NCBI RefSeq assembly: GCF_024594815.1
Contig: NZ_JANJOU010000042.1
Span: 1 to 39,833 of the forward strand
Source of the DNA: Roseomonas populi
GTDB taxonomy: Bacteria > Pseudomonadota > Alphaproteobacteria > Acetobacterales > Acetobacteraceae
Reading direction: 5' to 3'
DNA: 39,833 nt
The notes under the pieces are model-generated. The model ran no database searches. It worked only from the letters and a program-made list of their open reading frames with translations, and was not told the origin of the DNA. A program made the position numbers and the translations under genes. Positions 1-8,048 of this stretch are shown one piece after another (position 1 is the first letter of the stretch; each line of letters opens with the position of its first letter).

Positions 1-1
1 C

Positions 2-175
2 GAGACGACACCCCCGCCAGCGCCGCCAGCCGCCGAGCCGCCACCGCGCGAGACGACGCCACCCCCGCCCCGGCCGCCCGCCGAGCCCCCCGCGCGGGAC
101 GCGACGCCTTCGCCCGCCGAGCCTCGGCAGCCGGCTCCGGAGCCCGCCGCTCCTGGCAGCGGCAGGCCCGACTAG
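2..175 (+). CDS. C-terminal end of a proline-rich protein (5' end outside window)
   Basis: A reading frame open from the left edge ends at a TAG at 173-175. It encodes about 57 residues made almost only of Pro, Ala, Glu, Arg and Thr, with the block ETTPPP occurring twice. No domain is visible, so function cannot be assigned. Such tails are common in secreted or cell-wall-linked proteins of this group, which is only a guess here. The frame is supported by strong third-position G/C and by the repeat being in register; the rest of the gene lies outside the window. Confidence 0.55.
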   Translation, partial: ETTPPPAPPAAEPPPRETTPPPPRPPAEPPARDATPSPAEPRQPAPEPAAPGSGRPD

Positions 176-270
176 CCGGCCCCGCGTCACGCGCATGGCA
201 GCCAAGCCGTTCGGCGGCTTCGCCTGACGCTTGGCCTGCCGCGCGGCGGGCCATACGATCCCTCTCATGT

Positions 271-416
271 TCTCTTCTCGAACCCTGCGCGGGCGCCGAA
301 TGCGCCGAATTACCCGCCCGGTCGCCTGACCGGCGCGCGGGCCAGGGGGTGATCCCCGGTCCAGGGGCGCGCGGGCGGGCGGCCGGGCCAGCTGCCCCCG
401 CCCCTTCGAGAAGAGA
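271..416 (+). promoter_or_regulatory. Long-range inverted repeat covering the ribosome site of the ACT-like gene
   Basis: TCTCTTCTCGAA at 271-282 is the exact reverse complement of TTCGAGAAGAGA at 405-416. The right arm holds the only purine-rich ribosome-site candidate (10 nt before the ATG at 427), so pairing in the transcript would hide it. The left arm lies inside a possible 20-codon, Arg-rich open frame at 267-329. The rest of the 176-426 gap is G/C-rich with no other clear signal. Pairing is seen; a regulatory role is inferred. Confidence 0.4.
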
Positions 417-426
417 TCCGTTTCCC

Positions 427-738
427 ATGTTCGATGCCGTTCCCGGCGCCCTGCTCGCTCCCGCCCCCGTCGTCGTGGAGGAGGGCGAGCGTCACCTCGC
501 CATGCGCTACCTGCTGCGCGCCGAGCCCTCACCGGGCCTGCTGCCGCGCCTCCTCCAGCCCCTGGCCAAGCGCGACCTGACGCCGGAGCGCCTTCGCGCG
601 GCGCGGGAAGGCGCGGCCATGCGGGTGGAGATCTGCGTCACCCTGCCGGAAGGCATGATCCACCTTGTGGCCGGCAATCTCCGCTCCGTGGTGGGCGTGA
701 CGCGGCTCGAGGTGGAGCAGGGACGCGTGGCGGGCTGA
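427..738 (+). CDS. ACT-like small protein (IlvM/IlvN-like), hypothetical
   Basis: The product is a 103-residue soluble protein. Residues about 25-98 follow the beta-alpha-beta-beta-alpha-beta rhythm of a single ACT domain: an AMRYLLRAEPSPG first strand, a helix with LLPRLLQPLAKRDLTPERL, then MRVEICVTL and a last helix and strand ending in VVGVTRLEVE. The pattern resembles the small regulatory subunit of acetolactate synthase, but no large subunit is in the window, so the partner is unknown. The ATG at 427 is preferred over an in-frame start at 349 because it has GAGAAGAGA upstream and the 349 extension is low-complexity Pro/Ala/Arg sequence. The gene converges on the RlpA-like gene 65 bp downstream. 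The family call is moderate and the regulatory role is inferred. Confidence 0.6.
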   Translation: MFDAVPGALLAPAPVVVEEGERHLAMRYLLRAEPSPGLLPRLLQPLAKRDLTPERLRAAREGAAMRVEICVTLPEGMIHLVAGNLRSVVGVTRLEVEQGRVAG

Positions 739-803
739 TCGGCAGGGCGCGACAGGCGCCTTCCGCGGGCTCCGGGGGATTACCGCCGGGCCCCGGCCGG
801 TGA

Positions 804-1313
804 TCAGTCCTGGGGCCGGTCGCTGAGTGCGGGCGCGGCCACGGCACCCGCCATGCGCGTGCCCTCGCCGAGCCGGATGGTGCCGTCCGCCTGGGGCACG
901 GCCAGCGGGGCCACCAGGATTTCCGCGCTGCTTCCCGTCACGCCCAGGGCGCGGGCCACAGGTGGGGTGATGTCCAGCAGGCGCCCCTCGCTGTCCGGGC
1001 CGCCGGGCTGGACCAGAACCATGGTGGACCGCCCGTTCTGAAGGTTCTGCACCCGGGCGGTGGTGCCCCGGGGCAGCACGCCACTGACGCCCACGGCCGC
1101 CGCATTCGCCAGGGCGGGGGTGTTCAGTACCCGGGCCTGGGTCTGCCGCGCCTTGCCGGAACGGTCCGCGGAGCGCGCAGGGGCGGGCGCCGCCCGCGGC
1201 GCGACCTCGATGATGGCGCTGGGCGCCTGTTCCCGTGGCGCGGCGAGCAACGGGCAGGCCTGCAGGATGCAAACCGCCGCGATGACCAGCCCTGCCGCCC
1301 CGCGAGAAGACAT
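804..1313 (-). CDS. RlpA-like secreted protein (double-psi beta-barrel)
   Basis: The product has 169 residues if it starts at the ATG at 1313. A hydrophobic N-terminus (GLVIAAVCILQACPLLAA) looks like a signal peptide; ILQAC could serve as a lipobox but is a poor match because of the Gln. Residues about 60-150 match the second half of an RlpA-type double-psi barrel: GVLPRGTTARVQNLQNGRS, then GRLLDITPPVARALGV. RlpA proteins act on septal peptidoglycan in the envelope. The usual ASWYG segment is absent, so this is a reduced or diverged member and lytic activity cannot be assumed. A longer form from 1487 is possible but lacks a signal-peptide-like start. Confidence 0.6.
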   Translation of the reverse strand: MSSRGAAGLVIAAVCILQACPLLAAPREQAPSAIIEVAPRAAPAPARSADRSGKARQTQARVLNTPALANAAAVGVSGVLPRGTTARVQNLQNGRSTMVLVQPGGPDSEGRLLDITPPVARALGVTGSSAEILVAPLAVPQADGTIRLGEGTRMAGAVAAPALSDRPQD

Positions 1314-1429
1314 CACAACCCCCGAACCCCATGCGCCCGGGCCCGCCGCCCGGTCCGTCCTCTCCCCCCGGAGAAGCGGCGGCGGCACCGCGCGAAAGGC
1401 AATTCTACGCCGGTCCGGGCGCCGTGGAA

Positions 1430-1443
1430 CCTCACGAGTGAGG
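1430..1443. promoter_or_regulatory. Short palindrome upstream of the RlpA-like gene
   Basis: CCTCAC-GA-GTGAGG is a perfect 6-2-6 palindrome about 120 bp upstream of the chosen start of the RlpA-like gene, in the gap between that gene and pmbA. It could be an operator; there is no other support. Confidence 0.2.
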
Positions 1444-1515
1444 CATGCCCGGCAACGACGCTCCGGCGTGTCCCGGACGGCACGCACCGGGCCCGCCAGG
1501 CCGGTCAGATGGCCG

Positions 1516-2871
1516 TCACGCCCCGGCCATCGTCAGCCCGTCGATCCGCAAGGTGGGGCTGTCCGTGCCCCGCCGGAAGCGCAGGTCGTTGGCGGGGGTG
1601 ATGTGCAGGAACATCTCCCGCAGGTTCCCGGCCAGGGTCACGCCGGAGAAGGGCTCGGCCAGTTCCCCGTTGCGGATCATGAAGCCGGAGGCGCCGCGGC
1701 TGTAGTCGCCGGTGGTGGCATTGATGCTGCTGCCGATCATCTCCGTGACGTAGAGGCCCTCGGCGATGTCGGCCATCAGGGCCTCCGGCGTCAGCGCGCC
1801 CGGCTCCAGCCACAGGTTGGTGGTGGAGGGAGAGGGCGGGCCGCCCACCGCGCGGCTGGCGCGGCCGTTGGACGCGAGGCCGAGCTGCCGGGCGGACCGC
1901 CAGTCGAGCAGCCAGTGCTGCAGCACCCCGTCCTCCACGATCGCCAGCGGCGCGGTCGGAATTCCCTCGGCATCGAAGGGGCGGGAACGGGGGCCGCGCG
2001 GGCGGGTGGGGTCGTCCCGCACGGTCAGGCCGGGGGCCATGATCCGCTGGCCCATGCTCTCCCGCAGGAAGCTCGTGCCGCGCGCGACGGAGGCGCCGTT
2101 CGCCGCGCCCGTCAGGTGGCCGAGGATGGAACCGGCCACGCGCGGATCGTAGAGCACGGGCAGGCGGGCGGTGGCGGGGCGGATCGGGTTCAGGCGGCGC
2201 ACCGCCCGCTCCCCGGCGTTGCGGCCCAGGGTCTCCGGCTCGTCCAGCTCCGAGAGGTGGGTGGCGGAGGCGTAGTCGTAGTCCCGCTCCATCCCCGTGC
2301 CCTGGCCGGCGAGCGCCGTGACGGAAAGGCTGTGGCCGCTGCGGGTGTAGGTGCCGGAGAAGCCGTTGGAGGCGGCGAGTGCGATCACCGTGCGCTGCCA
2401 GCCGGCATCCGCGCCCTCGGAATTTGTCACGCCAGGGATGGCGCGGGCGGCCTCCTCCGCGCGGCGGGCGCGGGCCGCCAGGGCGCCCACGTCCGGCTCC
2501 ACACCGTCGTCCATGTCCAGCGGCAGGTCGGCGAGGGACGGCACCATGTCCGGCAGGAAGCCGAAAGGGTCCTCCGGCACGGCGCGCGCCATGGCGACGG
2601 CGCGCTCGGCCAGGGCGGCGAAGCCGCGCGGGTCGGTCTCCGTGGTGGAGACAATGGCTTGGCGCCGCCCGACGAAGACGCGCAGGCCGATGTCGAAGGC
2701 CTCGGAGCGCTCGACCTGCTCCACCTCGCCCAACCGCATCTGCACCGAGAGGGAGGCGCCGGCGGCCAGCATGGCGTCCGCCGCATCCGCCCCCGCCGCG
2801 CGGGCAGCGGCGACCAGCCCGGCCAGCGCCTCCCGCGGGTCCGCCACGGAAGGTTCGACCGTCGCGCTCAC
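1516..2871 (-). CDS. pmbA: PmbA/TldE family metalloprotease-associated protein
   Basis: The 451-residue protein matches PmbA (TldE) in length and in landmarks: QMRLGEVEQVERSEAFDIGLRVFVGRRQA near the N-terminus, TDPRGFAALAERAVAMA, a central FDAEGIPTAPLAIVEDG block, and the C-terminal run LYVTEMIGSSINATTGDYS followed by ASGFMIRNGELAEP. TldE partners TldD in a hetero-oligomeric protease acting on small unfolded peptides; the HExxxH zinc site belongs to TldD and is not present here. The GTG start at 2871 overlaps the stop of the M16 peptidase gene (GTGA), so the two are translationally coupled. tldD is not in the window. Confidence in the family is high; the physiological substrate is unknown. 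Confidence 0.93.
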   Translation of the reverse strand: MSATVEPSVADPREALAGLVAAARAAGADAADAMLAAGASLSVQMRLGEVEQVERSEAFDIGLRVFVGRRQAIVSTTETDPRGFAALAERAVAMARAVPEDPFGFLPDMVPSLADLPLDMDDGVEPDVGALAARARRAEEAARAIPGVTNSEGADAGWQRTVIALAASNGFSGTYTRSGHSLSVTALAGQGTGMERDYDYASATHLSELDEPETLGRNAGERAVRRLNPIRPATARLPVLYDPRVAGSILGHLTGAANGASVARGTSFLRESMGQRIMAPGLTVRDDPTRPRGPRSRPFDAEGIPTAPLAIVEDGVLQHWLLDWRSARQLGLASNGRASRAVGGPPSPSTTNLWLEPGALTPEALMADIAEGLYVTEMIGSSINATTGDYSRGASGFMIRNGELAEPFSGVTLAGNLREMFLHITPANDLRFRRGTDSPTLRIDGLTMAGA

Positions 2872-4175
2872 GCCGCCAGCCTCTCGGCCACTTCCGGAAG
2901 ATGCGGCACGCGGCCCGCGGGGCCGAGGGCGGCAAGGGTGGGCGGGGCGCGGAAGGTGCGTGCGGCGGCGGCCTGCACCTGCTCCACCGTCACCGCGGCG
3001 ATCTTCGCCTTCGTCTCCTCTACCGGGATCAGGCGGCCGTGGACCTGCAGCTGCCGCGCCAGCTGCTCGCAGCGCGAGCCCGTGGATTCCAGGGACATGA
3101 GGACGGAGGCGCGCAGCTGCGCCTTGGCGCGGGCCAGCTCCTCCTCCGTCACGTCGCGCTGCACGCGGCGCAGTTCCTCCAGCGTCGCGGGCATCAGCTC
3201 CGCCGCCTGCTCCTCGCCCGTGCCGGCATAGACGGTGAAGAGGCCGGCATCCCGGTAGGGGGAGTGGAAGGAATAGACGGAATAGACGAGCCCGCGCTTC
3301 TCCCGGATCTCCTGGAACAGGCGGGACGACATGCCGCCGCCGAGGATCGTGGAGAGCAGCATCGTCGGGTAGTGCATCGGGTCGCCATAAGCAGGCCCGG
3401 GGAAGCCCAGCAGCAGGTGCACCTGATCCAGGTCCCGCTCCTCCCGGAACTCGCCGCCGGTGTAGCGGGCGGGCTCGGCGCTGTGCCCGTCGATGTTCGG
3501 CAGGTCGGCGAAGTGGGTCTTCACGAGATCCACGAGGTTGTCGTGGTCCACCGCGCCGGCGGCCGCCACCACCATGCGGGAGGGGCCGTAGTGCCGGCGC
3601 ATGTAGCCCGTCAGCGCCTCGCGCGGCAGCGTCTCAATGATGGAGGCGGGCCCCAGCGTCGGGCGGCCCATGGGCTGGCCGGCGAAGGCCGTCTCCTGGA
3701 AGTGGTCGAAGACGATGTCGTCCGGCGTGTCGTTCGCCTGCCCGATCTCCTGCAGGATCACCCCGCGCTCCCGCTCCACCTCCTCCGGCGCGAAGGAGGA
3801 ATGGGTGAGGATGTCGCCGAGGATGTCGGCCGCCAGCGGCAGGTCCTCCTTCAGCACCTTGGCGTAGTAGGCCGTGGTCTCCCGCGCCGTGTAGGCGTTC
3901 AGATGCCCGCCTACGTTCTCGATCTCGCGCGCGATCGCGGCCGCGTCGCGCCGCTCCGTGCCCTTGAAGGCCATGTGCTCGAGAAAATGGGAGACGCCGT
4001 TCTCATGCGCCTCCTCGTCCCGCGTGCCCGTGTGCGCATAGGCGCCGATGGAGGCCGTCTCCACCCGGGCCATGGTGTCGGAGACGACCGTGAGGCCATT
4101 GGGCAGGCGGGTGAGGCGCACGGCGCCACCATTCGCGGCGGGATCGGTGGCGGCGGCGAGGATCTCTTCGGTCAT
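2868..4175 (-). CDS. M16 family zinc metallopeptidase (processing-peptidase-like)
   Basis: The 435-residue protein has the inverted zinc motif HFLEH at residues 63-67 with a distal ligand Glu at about 143 (in VILQEIGQ). Residues 96-108 (YTARETTAYYAKV) and the C-terminal half-domain GGGMSSRLFQEIREKRGLVYSVYSF (with the conserved R and Y) are typical of mitochondrial-processing-peptidase-like M16B enzymes, for which 420-440 residues is the usual bacterial size. No signal peptide is visible, so it is probably cytoplasmic. It is the first gene of the operon and overlaps pmbA by 4 nt, pairing two peptide-processing proteins. A modular repeat copy starts about 85 bp upstream, so the promoter is either in that short gap or inside the repeat. 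Confidence 0.93.
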   Translation of the reverse strand: MTEEILAAATDPAANGGAVRLTRLPNGLTVVSDTMARVETASIGAYAHTGTRDEEAHENGVSHFLEHMAFKGTERRDAAAIAREIENVGGHLNAYTARETTAYYAKVLKEDLPLAADILGDILTHSSFAPEEVERERGVILQEIGQANDTPDDIVFDHFQETAFAGQPMGRPTLGPASIIETLPREALTGYMRRHYGPSRMVVAAAGAVDHDNLVDLVKTHFADLPNIDGHSAEPARYTGGEFREERDLDQVHLLLGFPGPAYGDPMHYPTMLLSTILGGGMSSRLFQEIREKRGLVYSVYSFHSPYRDAGLFTVYAGTGEEQAAELMPATLEELRRVQRDVTEEELARAKAQLRASVLMSLESTGSRCEQLARQLQVHGRLIPVEETKAKIAAVTVEQVQAAAARTFRAPPTLAALGPAGRVPHLPEVAERLAA

Positions 4176-4259
4176 TCGGCGGGGGCGGCTTCCAGGGGAC
4201 AGAGCGTTTCAGCCCGTGAATGTAGGGTGTCCGGAGGCCCGGTGCGAGGCTGGGTCATT

Positions 4260-4525
4260 CTGGTGGCCCCCAAGGGGCTCTGCCCCTTGGATCCCCGCCA
4301 GGAGGCTGAGCCTCCTGGACCTGCATTGGGCTGCCGCGGGGACTGACTTGAGACGGGGTCTCCGGTGAAGGGTCCAGTCCTGCCCTTGCAGTCGCCTCGG
4401 CTCCACGAGCCGAGGCGCACCGTCAGCGAAGATCAGACCAACTCATAGAAGAAGATGATGGATAGGGGTCCGGGGAGAGGAAGAATTCCTTCTTCCTCTC
4501 CCCGGGACAGACCGTCAGCCGAAGA
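4260..4525 (+). repeat. Modular intergenic hairpin repeat, copy 1 (full form)
   Basis: Four perfect hairpins follow each other: A at 4270-4290 (9-3-9, CCAAGGGGC stem), B at 4298-4318 (10-1-10, CCAGGAGGCT stem), C at 4394-4416 (9-5-9, GCCTCGGCT stem) and D at 4470-4505 (16-4-16, CCGGGGAGAGGAAGAA stem with a TTCC loop). CCGTCAGC(C)GAAGATCAG occurs both between C and D and right after D, where it contains the stop codon of the next gene (TGA of the minus-strand membrane protein, 4526-4528). The copy fills the gap between two minus-strand genes and carries no credible gene. Confidence 0.9.
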
Positions 4526-6178
4526 TCAGGGTGCCTGCCGAACCGGCGCACTACGGCGCCAGGTCACGGGATAGGGTGCCAAATCCGCCGCGCCCAGTTC
4601 CGTCGGCGCGGTCAGTTGCCGCCCATCGAAGCGGAGGAACCGGATCTGGTCGTAGGGGACGGCCGCTCCTCCGCCGATCCGGAGGTTGGTGGCTTGGGCA
4701 TCCTCCATTACCACGCGGCCCCAGGGCTCCGCGTCCCATCCCGTCGGGTGGTTCGCCCAGAGGACGCGCAGGCCGAAGTCCCGCCCCGGCCACCAGACGG
4801 GGGCGACGCGGTAGGACATGATGTCCGGCGTGACGAGGAAGACGCCGGGGTCGACGAGGACGACGAAGTTGGCCGGCTGTCCGGCGGGCACGCGGGCGCC
4901 CAGCGCCTCCATACCGGCCCGCAGTGCCTTCTCGTTGGCGGAAGCGACGCTCTGGCGGTTGTTGTAGCCGAGGCAGGCGACGAGCAGCCAGGCCGCTGCC
5001 ACCCCGCCCACCGCCGAGAGCCCGGCCCGGCGCAGCCAAGCGGGCAGGAAGGGCAGCAGCCCAAGGACCAGCGCCGCGCCGCCCGTCCAGAGCAGGGGCA
5101 TCCAGGCTTGCTCCACCATCGGCCAGCGCATGCCGACAGACCAGGTGCCAGACATGGATTCGATCAGAAGCGTGGGAAGGACAAGGCCGAAGGCAACGGC
5201 CAGCACCACCGCCGCGTCGCGCGCCCGCACCGGCTCCTGCCTCCGCAGGGCGAGGAAGTGGAGGCCCGCCATGCCGATCCCGAACAGGGCGCCCAGCGCC
5301 AGGGCGCGCCAGCCCAGCGTCTGCTGCGCCGCCGCCACATAGCCATCATAGCGGGAGACGGAGAGGGCGGCCTTGAGAGAGGCGGGCAGGTTCTGCAGCA
5401 GCAGCCCCGGCTTCAGCTCGTAATAGGCCGCCAGGGCGGGATTCTGGGTGGTCTTCCAGACCAGGACGAAAGCCCCGAGCAGCAGGGCGTAGGGCAGGGT
5501 TTCCAGCACAGCCCCGAGCAGCCGGCGGAAGGAGCCGGCGCCGGGGCTCGCGGGGTGGAGCAGCGCCAGCAGCCCGATCCCGACCACAGCACCGACCTGG
5601 AAGGTGTAGCTGCCGAAGGCGACGAACCAGAGCACGAGGGAGAGCCCGTACCAGCCCGGCGCGCGCCGCCCACCCCGCACCCAGGCCGCAAAGGTGGCGA
5701 CGGAGAGGCAGCTGAGCGACAGGGCGCCGACGAAGTTCCAGGCGATCTCGTCCGGCGTGGGATGCAGCACCCAGGCGGCGGCCAGCATCCCTGTGGCGAG
5801 CGCGATGCCGCGCGCGCGCCCATCGGCCACGCCGCGCACCATGAGATAGGAAGAGACGCCGAGCAGCGGCCCCATCATCAGCCGCACCAGATAGGCCCCG
5901 TTCGCGCCGTTCGTGTAGAGCGACTGCGCCAGGATGTACCACCAGGGCGAGAGCGGGTTGCGGTCGTTGAAGGTCCAGAAGGTCTGGGCGCGGGCTGTTG
6001 CGTTGGGCGAGGAGAGGATGAGAAGCCAGTTATAGTCCTCGCCCATCGCGATGATCCGTAGCCCGAAGGGCAGCCCCATCCGCCGCAGCAGCGCGAAAAG
6101 GGCGATGCTGGCCACCGAGGCGAGGGCGATGAGCGCGAGGTCGACGAGCAGGCCACGCCGGTCCATGGAACGGATCAC
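4526..6178 (-). CDS. Polytopic membrane protein, probably a surface-glycan transferase of Gtr type
   Basis: The 550-residue protein has about ten hydrophobic segments through residue ~400 (for example LLVDLALIALASVASIALFALL near the start and AALVLGLLPFLPAWL) and a ~150-residue polar C-terminal domain. The early loop FGLRIIAMGEDYNWLLILSSPNATARAQTFWTF precedes a LSPWWYILAQSLY stretch, resembling membrane glycosyltransferases with an acidic first loop, but I do not recognise a named family. It is the third gene of an operon with a GtrB-like transferase and a WxcM-like enzyme, matching the layout of cassettes where a lipid-linked sugar is flipped and then attached to lipopolysaccharide by a large serotype-specific membrane protein. 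The GTG at 6178 overlaps the previous stop (GTGA); an ATG at 6166 is the alternative. Its stop codon lies at the edge of repeat copy 1. Confidence 0.7.
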   Translation of the reverse strand: MIRSMDRRGLLVDLALIALASVASIALFALLRRMGLPFGLRIIAMGEDYNWLLILSSPNATARAQTFWTFNDRNPLSPWWYILAQSLYTNGANGAYLVRLMMGPLLGVSSYLMVRGVADGRARGIALATGMLAAAWVLHPTPDEIAWNFVGALSLSCLSVATFAAWVRGGRRAPGWYGLSLVLWFVAFGSYTFQVGAVVGIGLLALLHPASPGAGSFRRLLGAVLETLPYALLLGAFVLVWKTTQNPALAAYYELKPGLLLQNLPASLKAALSVSRYDGYVAAAQQTLGWRALALGALFGIGMAGLHFLALRRQEPVRARDAAVVLAVAFGLVLPTLLIESMSGTWSVGMRWPMVEQAWMPLLWTGGAALVLGLLPFLPAWLRRAGLSAVGGVAAAWLLVACLGYNNRQSVASANEKALRAGMEALGARVPAGQPANFVVLVDPGVFLVTPDIMSYRVAPVWWPGRDFGLRVLWANHPTGWDAEPWGRVVMEDAQATNLRIGGGAAVPYDQIRFLRFDGRQLTAPTELGAADLAPYPVTWRRSAPVRQAP

Positions 6179-7077
6179 CCTCCGCGCTCCTCCAGCCAGG
6201 ACAGGTAGTCCGCCATTCGCTCCTCCGGGTCGTAGGGCTCGCTGGCCAGCACGAGGAGGGCGGCGTCCGAGGTGTGGGCATATTGCAGGGTCCAGACCCC
6301 TGGTGGAACGTGCAGCCCCGTGTCCGGCCCCTCCAGCCGCACGGCAAGGCGCCGCCGGCCGTCATCCATGGCGATCGTCACCGCGCCCTTCGTCGCGACG
6401 AGGAACTGGTGGGACCGGCGATAGGCCCCGCCGCCGCGTGCCCAGCCATCCGGCGCGCCATCGATCACGTAGAGGCGGCGCGGCGTGAAGGGCAGCGAGG
6501 ATTCCAGCGGCCAGGGGGAGAGGCGGCCGCGTGAATCCCGGTGGGACTCCGTGGTCAGCACGCGGCAGGGCCCATCTTCGGGGAGGGCGCGCGCCGGAAC
6601 CGCCGCCTCCACCCCGGCATAGCCGACGATGCGCGCGGGGTTTCCCACCACCACCGCATTGGCCGGCACATCCGCCGTGATCACCGTGCCCGCCCCTACC
6701 ATGGCCCCCGGCCCGACCGTCAGCCCCGGCAGGATCGTGGCATTGGCGCCGATGGAGGCGCCGCGCCGGACCGTGGTGGGGGGCAGCGCATCCCGCTGCA
6801 CGCGGCTGCGGGGGAACATGTCGTTGGTGAAGGTGGCGTTGGGGCCGATGAAGACGTCGTCCTCCACCCGCAGCCCGTCCCAGAGCTGCACGCCGCACTT
6901 CACCGTCACGCGGTCGCCGGTGACCACGTCGTTCTCGATGAAGACGCCGTCGCAGATGTTGTTGTCCGCGCCGATCACGGCGCCCGGCAGGATGTGCGCG
7001 AAGGCCCAGACCCGCGTGCCCTCGCCGATCCGCTCGCTCTCGCACAGCGCCTGGGGGTGGATGCGCGGCGGGTTCAT
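6175..7077 (-). CDS. WxcM-like fusion: hexapeptide acyltransferase plus sugar-ketoisomerase-type cupin
   Basis: The 300-residue protein has two parts. Residues 1-155 are a left-handed beta-helix acyltransferase (VIGADNNICDGVFIENDV, CGVQLWDGLRVEDDVFIGPNA, SIGANATILPGLTVGPGAMVGAG, VVGNPARIVGY), close to enzymes that N-acylate UDP- or dTDP-amino sugars. Residues about 170-300 are a cupin of the FdtA/QdtA/WxcM type (FTPRRLYVIDG, then GLHVPPGVWTLQYAHTSDAALLVLAS, PYDPEERMADY). WxcM of Xanthomonas has the same order. The active-site stretch is unusual: the RGxHAH pattern reads RGGGAY at residues 214-219, so both expected histidines are missing and isomerase activity is doubtful. The ATG at 7077 overlaps the upstream stop by 4 nt and the gene's own stop overlaps the membrane-protein start, so all three genes are coupled. 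Confidence 0.85.
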   Translation of the reverse strand: MNPPRIHPQALCESERIGEGTRVWAFAHILPGAVIGADNNICDGVFIENDVVTGDRVTVKCGVQLWDGLRVEDDVFIGPNATFTNDMFPRSRVQRDALPPTTVRRGASIGANATILPGLTVGPGAMVGAGTVITADVPANAVVVGNPARIVGYAGVEAAVPARALPEDGPCRVLTTESHRDSRGRLSPWPLESSLPFTPRRLYVIDGAPDGWARGGGAYRRSHQFLVATKGAVTIAMDDGRRRLAVRLEGPDTGLHVPPGVWTLQYAHTSDAALLVLASEPYDPEERMADYLSWLEERGG

Positions 7078-8048
7078 GTCCTGTTTCCCCCGGTGGTCCC
7101 CGCGATGTGCCCGGGCGTCGCGTCGTTCGCCGCATGCCGCGCGACGATGGCGTTGGGACGGCCGCGCACGTTCTCGCTGATCCGCCAGACGTAGATGCCG
7201 ATGATGCCGAGCGAGAGCAGGGACATGAAGCCGAAGAACAGCACGGCGATCATGATGGGAACGTATCCCTCCACGGGGATGTCGCGGAACAGCCAGGCGA
7301 GCAGCACCACCACCGCGCCGACGACCGAGAGGCCGCCACCCACCGCGCCGATGCCGACCAGCATGGTGATCGGCAGGTCGGAGAAGGCGAAGACGCTGTC
7401 CACGAAGTAGCGCACGCGCTTGGCGAAGACCCAGGCGCTCGTGCCCTTGGTGCGGGCGCGGCGGTCGTAGGGGATCTCCAGCCGGCGGAACCCAACCCAG
7501 AAGAGCTGGCCGATGAGGGAGCCGGAGCGCTCGTCCAGCGCGAGAAGGGCCGTTCGCACCGCCTCGTTGCAGCCGAAGATGTCCACCCCGCCCGCCGGCA
7601 CCTCGCGGATGACGAAGCGCTTGTAGAGGCGCCAGTAGGTCTGGGAGAGGAAGCGCGAGAGGCCCGGGTCCTGGCGGGAGGCGCGGACGCCGAGGCAGAG
7701 GTCGGCCTCGTCCGCCCGCAGGGTCGCGAAGAAGCGCTCGGCCAGCTCCGGCGGCTCCTGCAGGTCCGCGGCCATCACGGCGAAGTAACGGCCGCGCGCC
7801 GCCGTCAGCCCCTCGCGGATGGCCGCGAAGGCGCCGAAGTTGCGGGACAGGGCCAGGAGCTGCGCGGGGAAGCCGAGATTTGGCAGGGCTGCGCGCAGCA
7901 GCGCCTCGCAATTGTCGGGGGAGGCATCGACGACCAGCACTGCCTCGAAGCCCGGCACCCGGGCGGCCATGGCCGAGAGCGCTTCCAGCAGGTCGGGCAG
8001 GTTTTCCTCGTTCCGATAGATCGGAACGATAAGGGAGCAGTCGATCAT
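7074..8048 (-). CDS. GT2 polyprenyl-phosphate glycosyltransferase (GtrB/DPM1-like)
   Basis: The 324-residue protein begins SLIVPIYRNEENLPDLLEAL, the GT2 opening, followed by VLVVDASPDN (DxS) and AADLQEPPEL, the metal-binding DLQxPPE motif typical of dolichol- and undecaprenyl-phosphate sugar transferases. The RRARTKGTSAWVFAKRVRYFVDSVFAFS segment and two C-terminal membrane helices (about residues 235-255 and 270-295) are characteristic of GtrB/ArnC-like enzymes. The expected reaction is transfer of a sugar from a nucleotide donor to undecaprenyl phosphate at the inner membrane. It is the first gene of the three-gene glycan operon. The start at 8048 is chosen because translation from there begins directly with the GT2 fold; longer extensions are low-complexity. 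Confidence 0.9.
   Translation of the reverse strand: MIDCSLIVPIYRNEENLPDLLEALSAMAARVPGFEAVLVVDASPDNCEALLRAALPNLGFPAQLLALSRNFGAFAAIREGLTAARGRYFAVMAADLQEPPELAERFFATLRADEADLCLGVRASRQDPGLSRFLSQTYWRLYKRFVIREVPAGGVDIFGCNEAVRTALLALDERSGSLIGQLFWVGFRRLEIPYDRRARTKGTSAWVFAKRVRYFVDSVFAFSDLPITMLVGIGAVGGGLSVVGAVVVLLAWLFRDIPVEGYVPIMIAVLFFGFMSLLSLGIIGIYVWRISENVRGRPNAIVARHAANDATPGHIAGTTGGNRT

Noticed and set aside
1060-3231. Very long open frame on the plus strand opposite pmbA and M16 peptidase
   Set aside because: It is an antisense shadow of high-GC genes: the product is Arg/Ala/Gly-rich with no domain, while the minus strand encodes two clear enzymes.
4172-4420. Short frames inside repeat copies (products like RLGSWSRGDCKGR and similar at 4209, 8875, 9005, 29793, 35920)
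   Set aside because: The same peptide appears in every copy because the DNA repeat is conserved, not the protein; there is no ribosome site, and loop and stem changes break the frame between copies.
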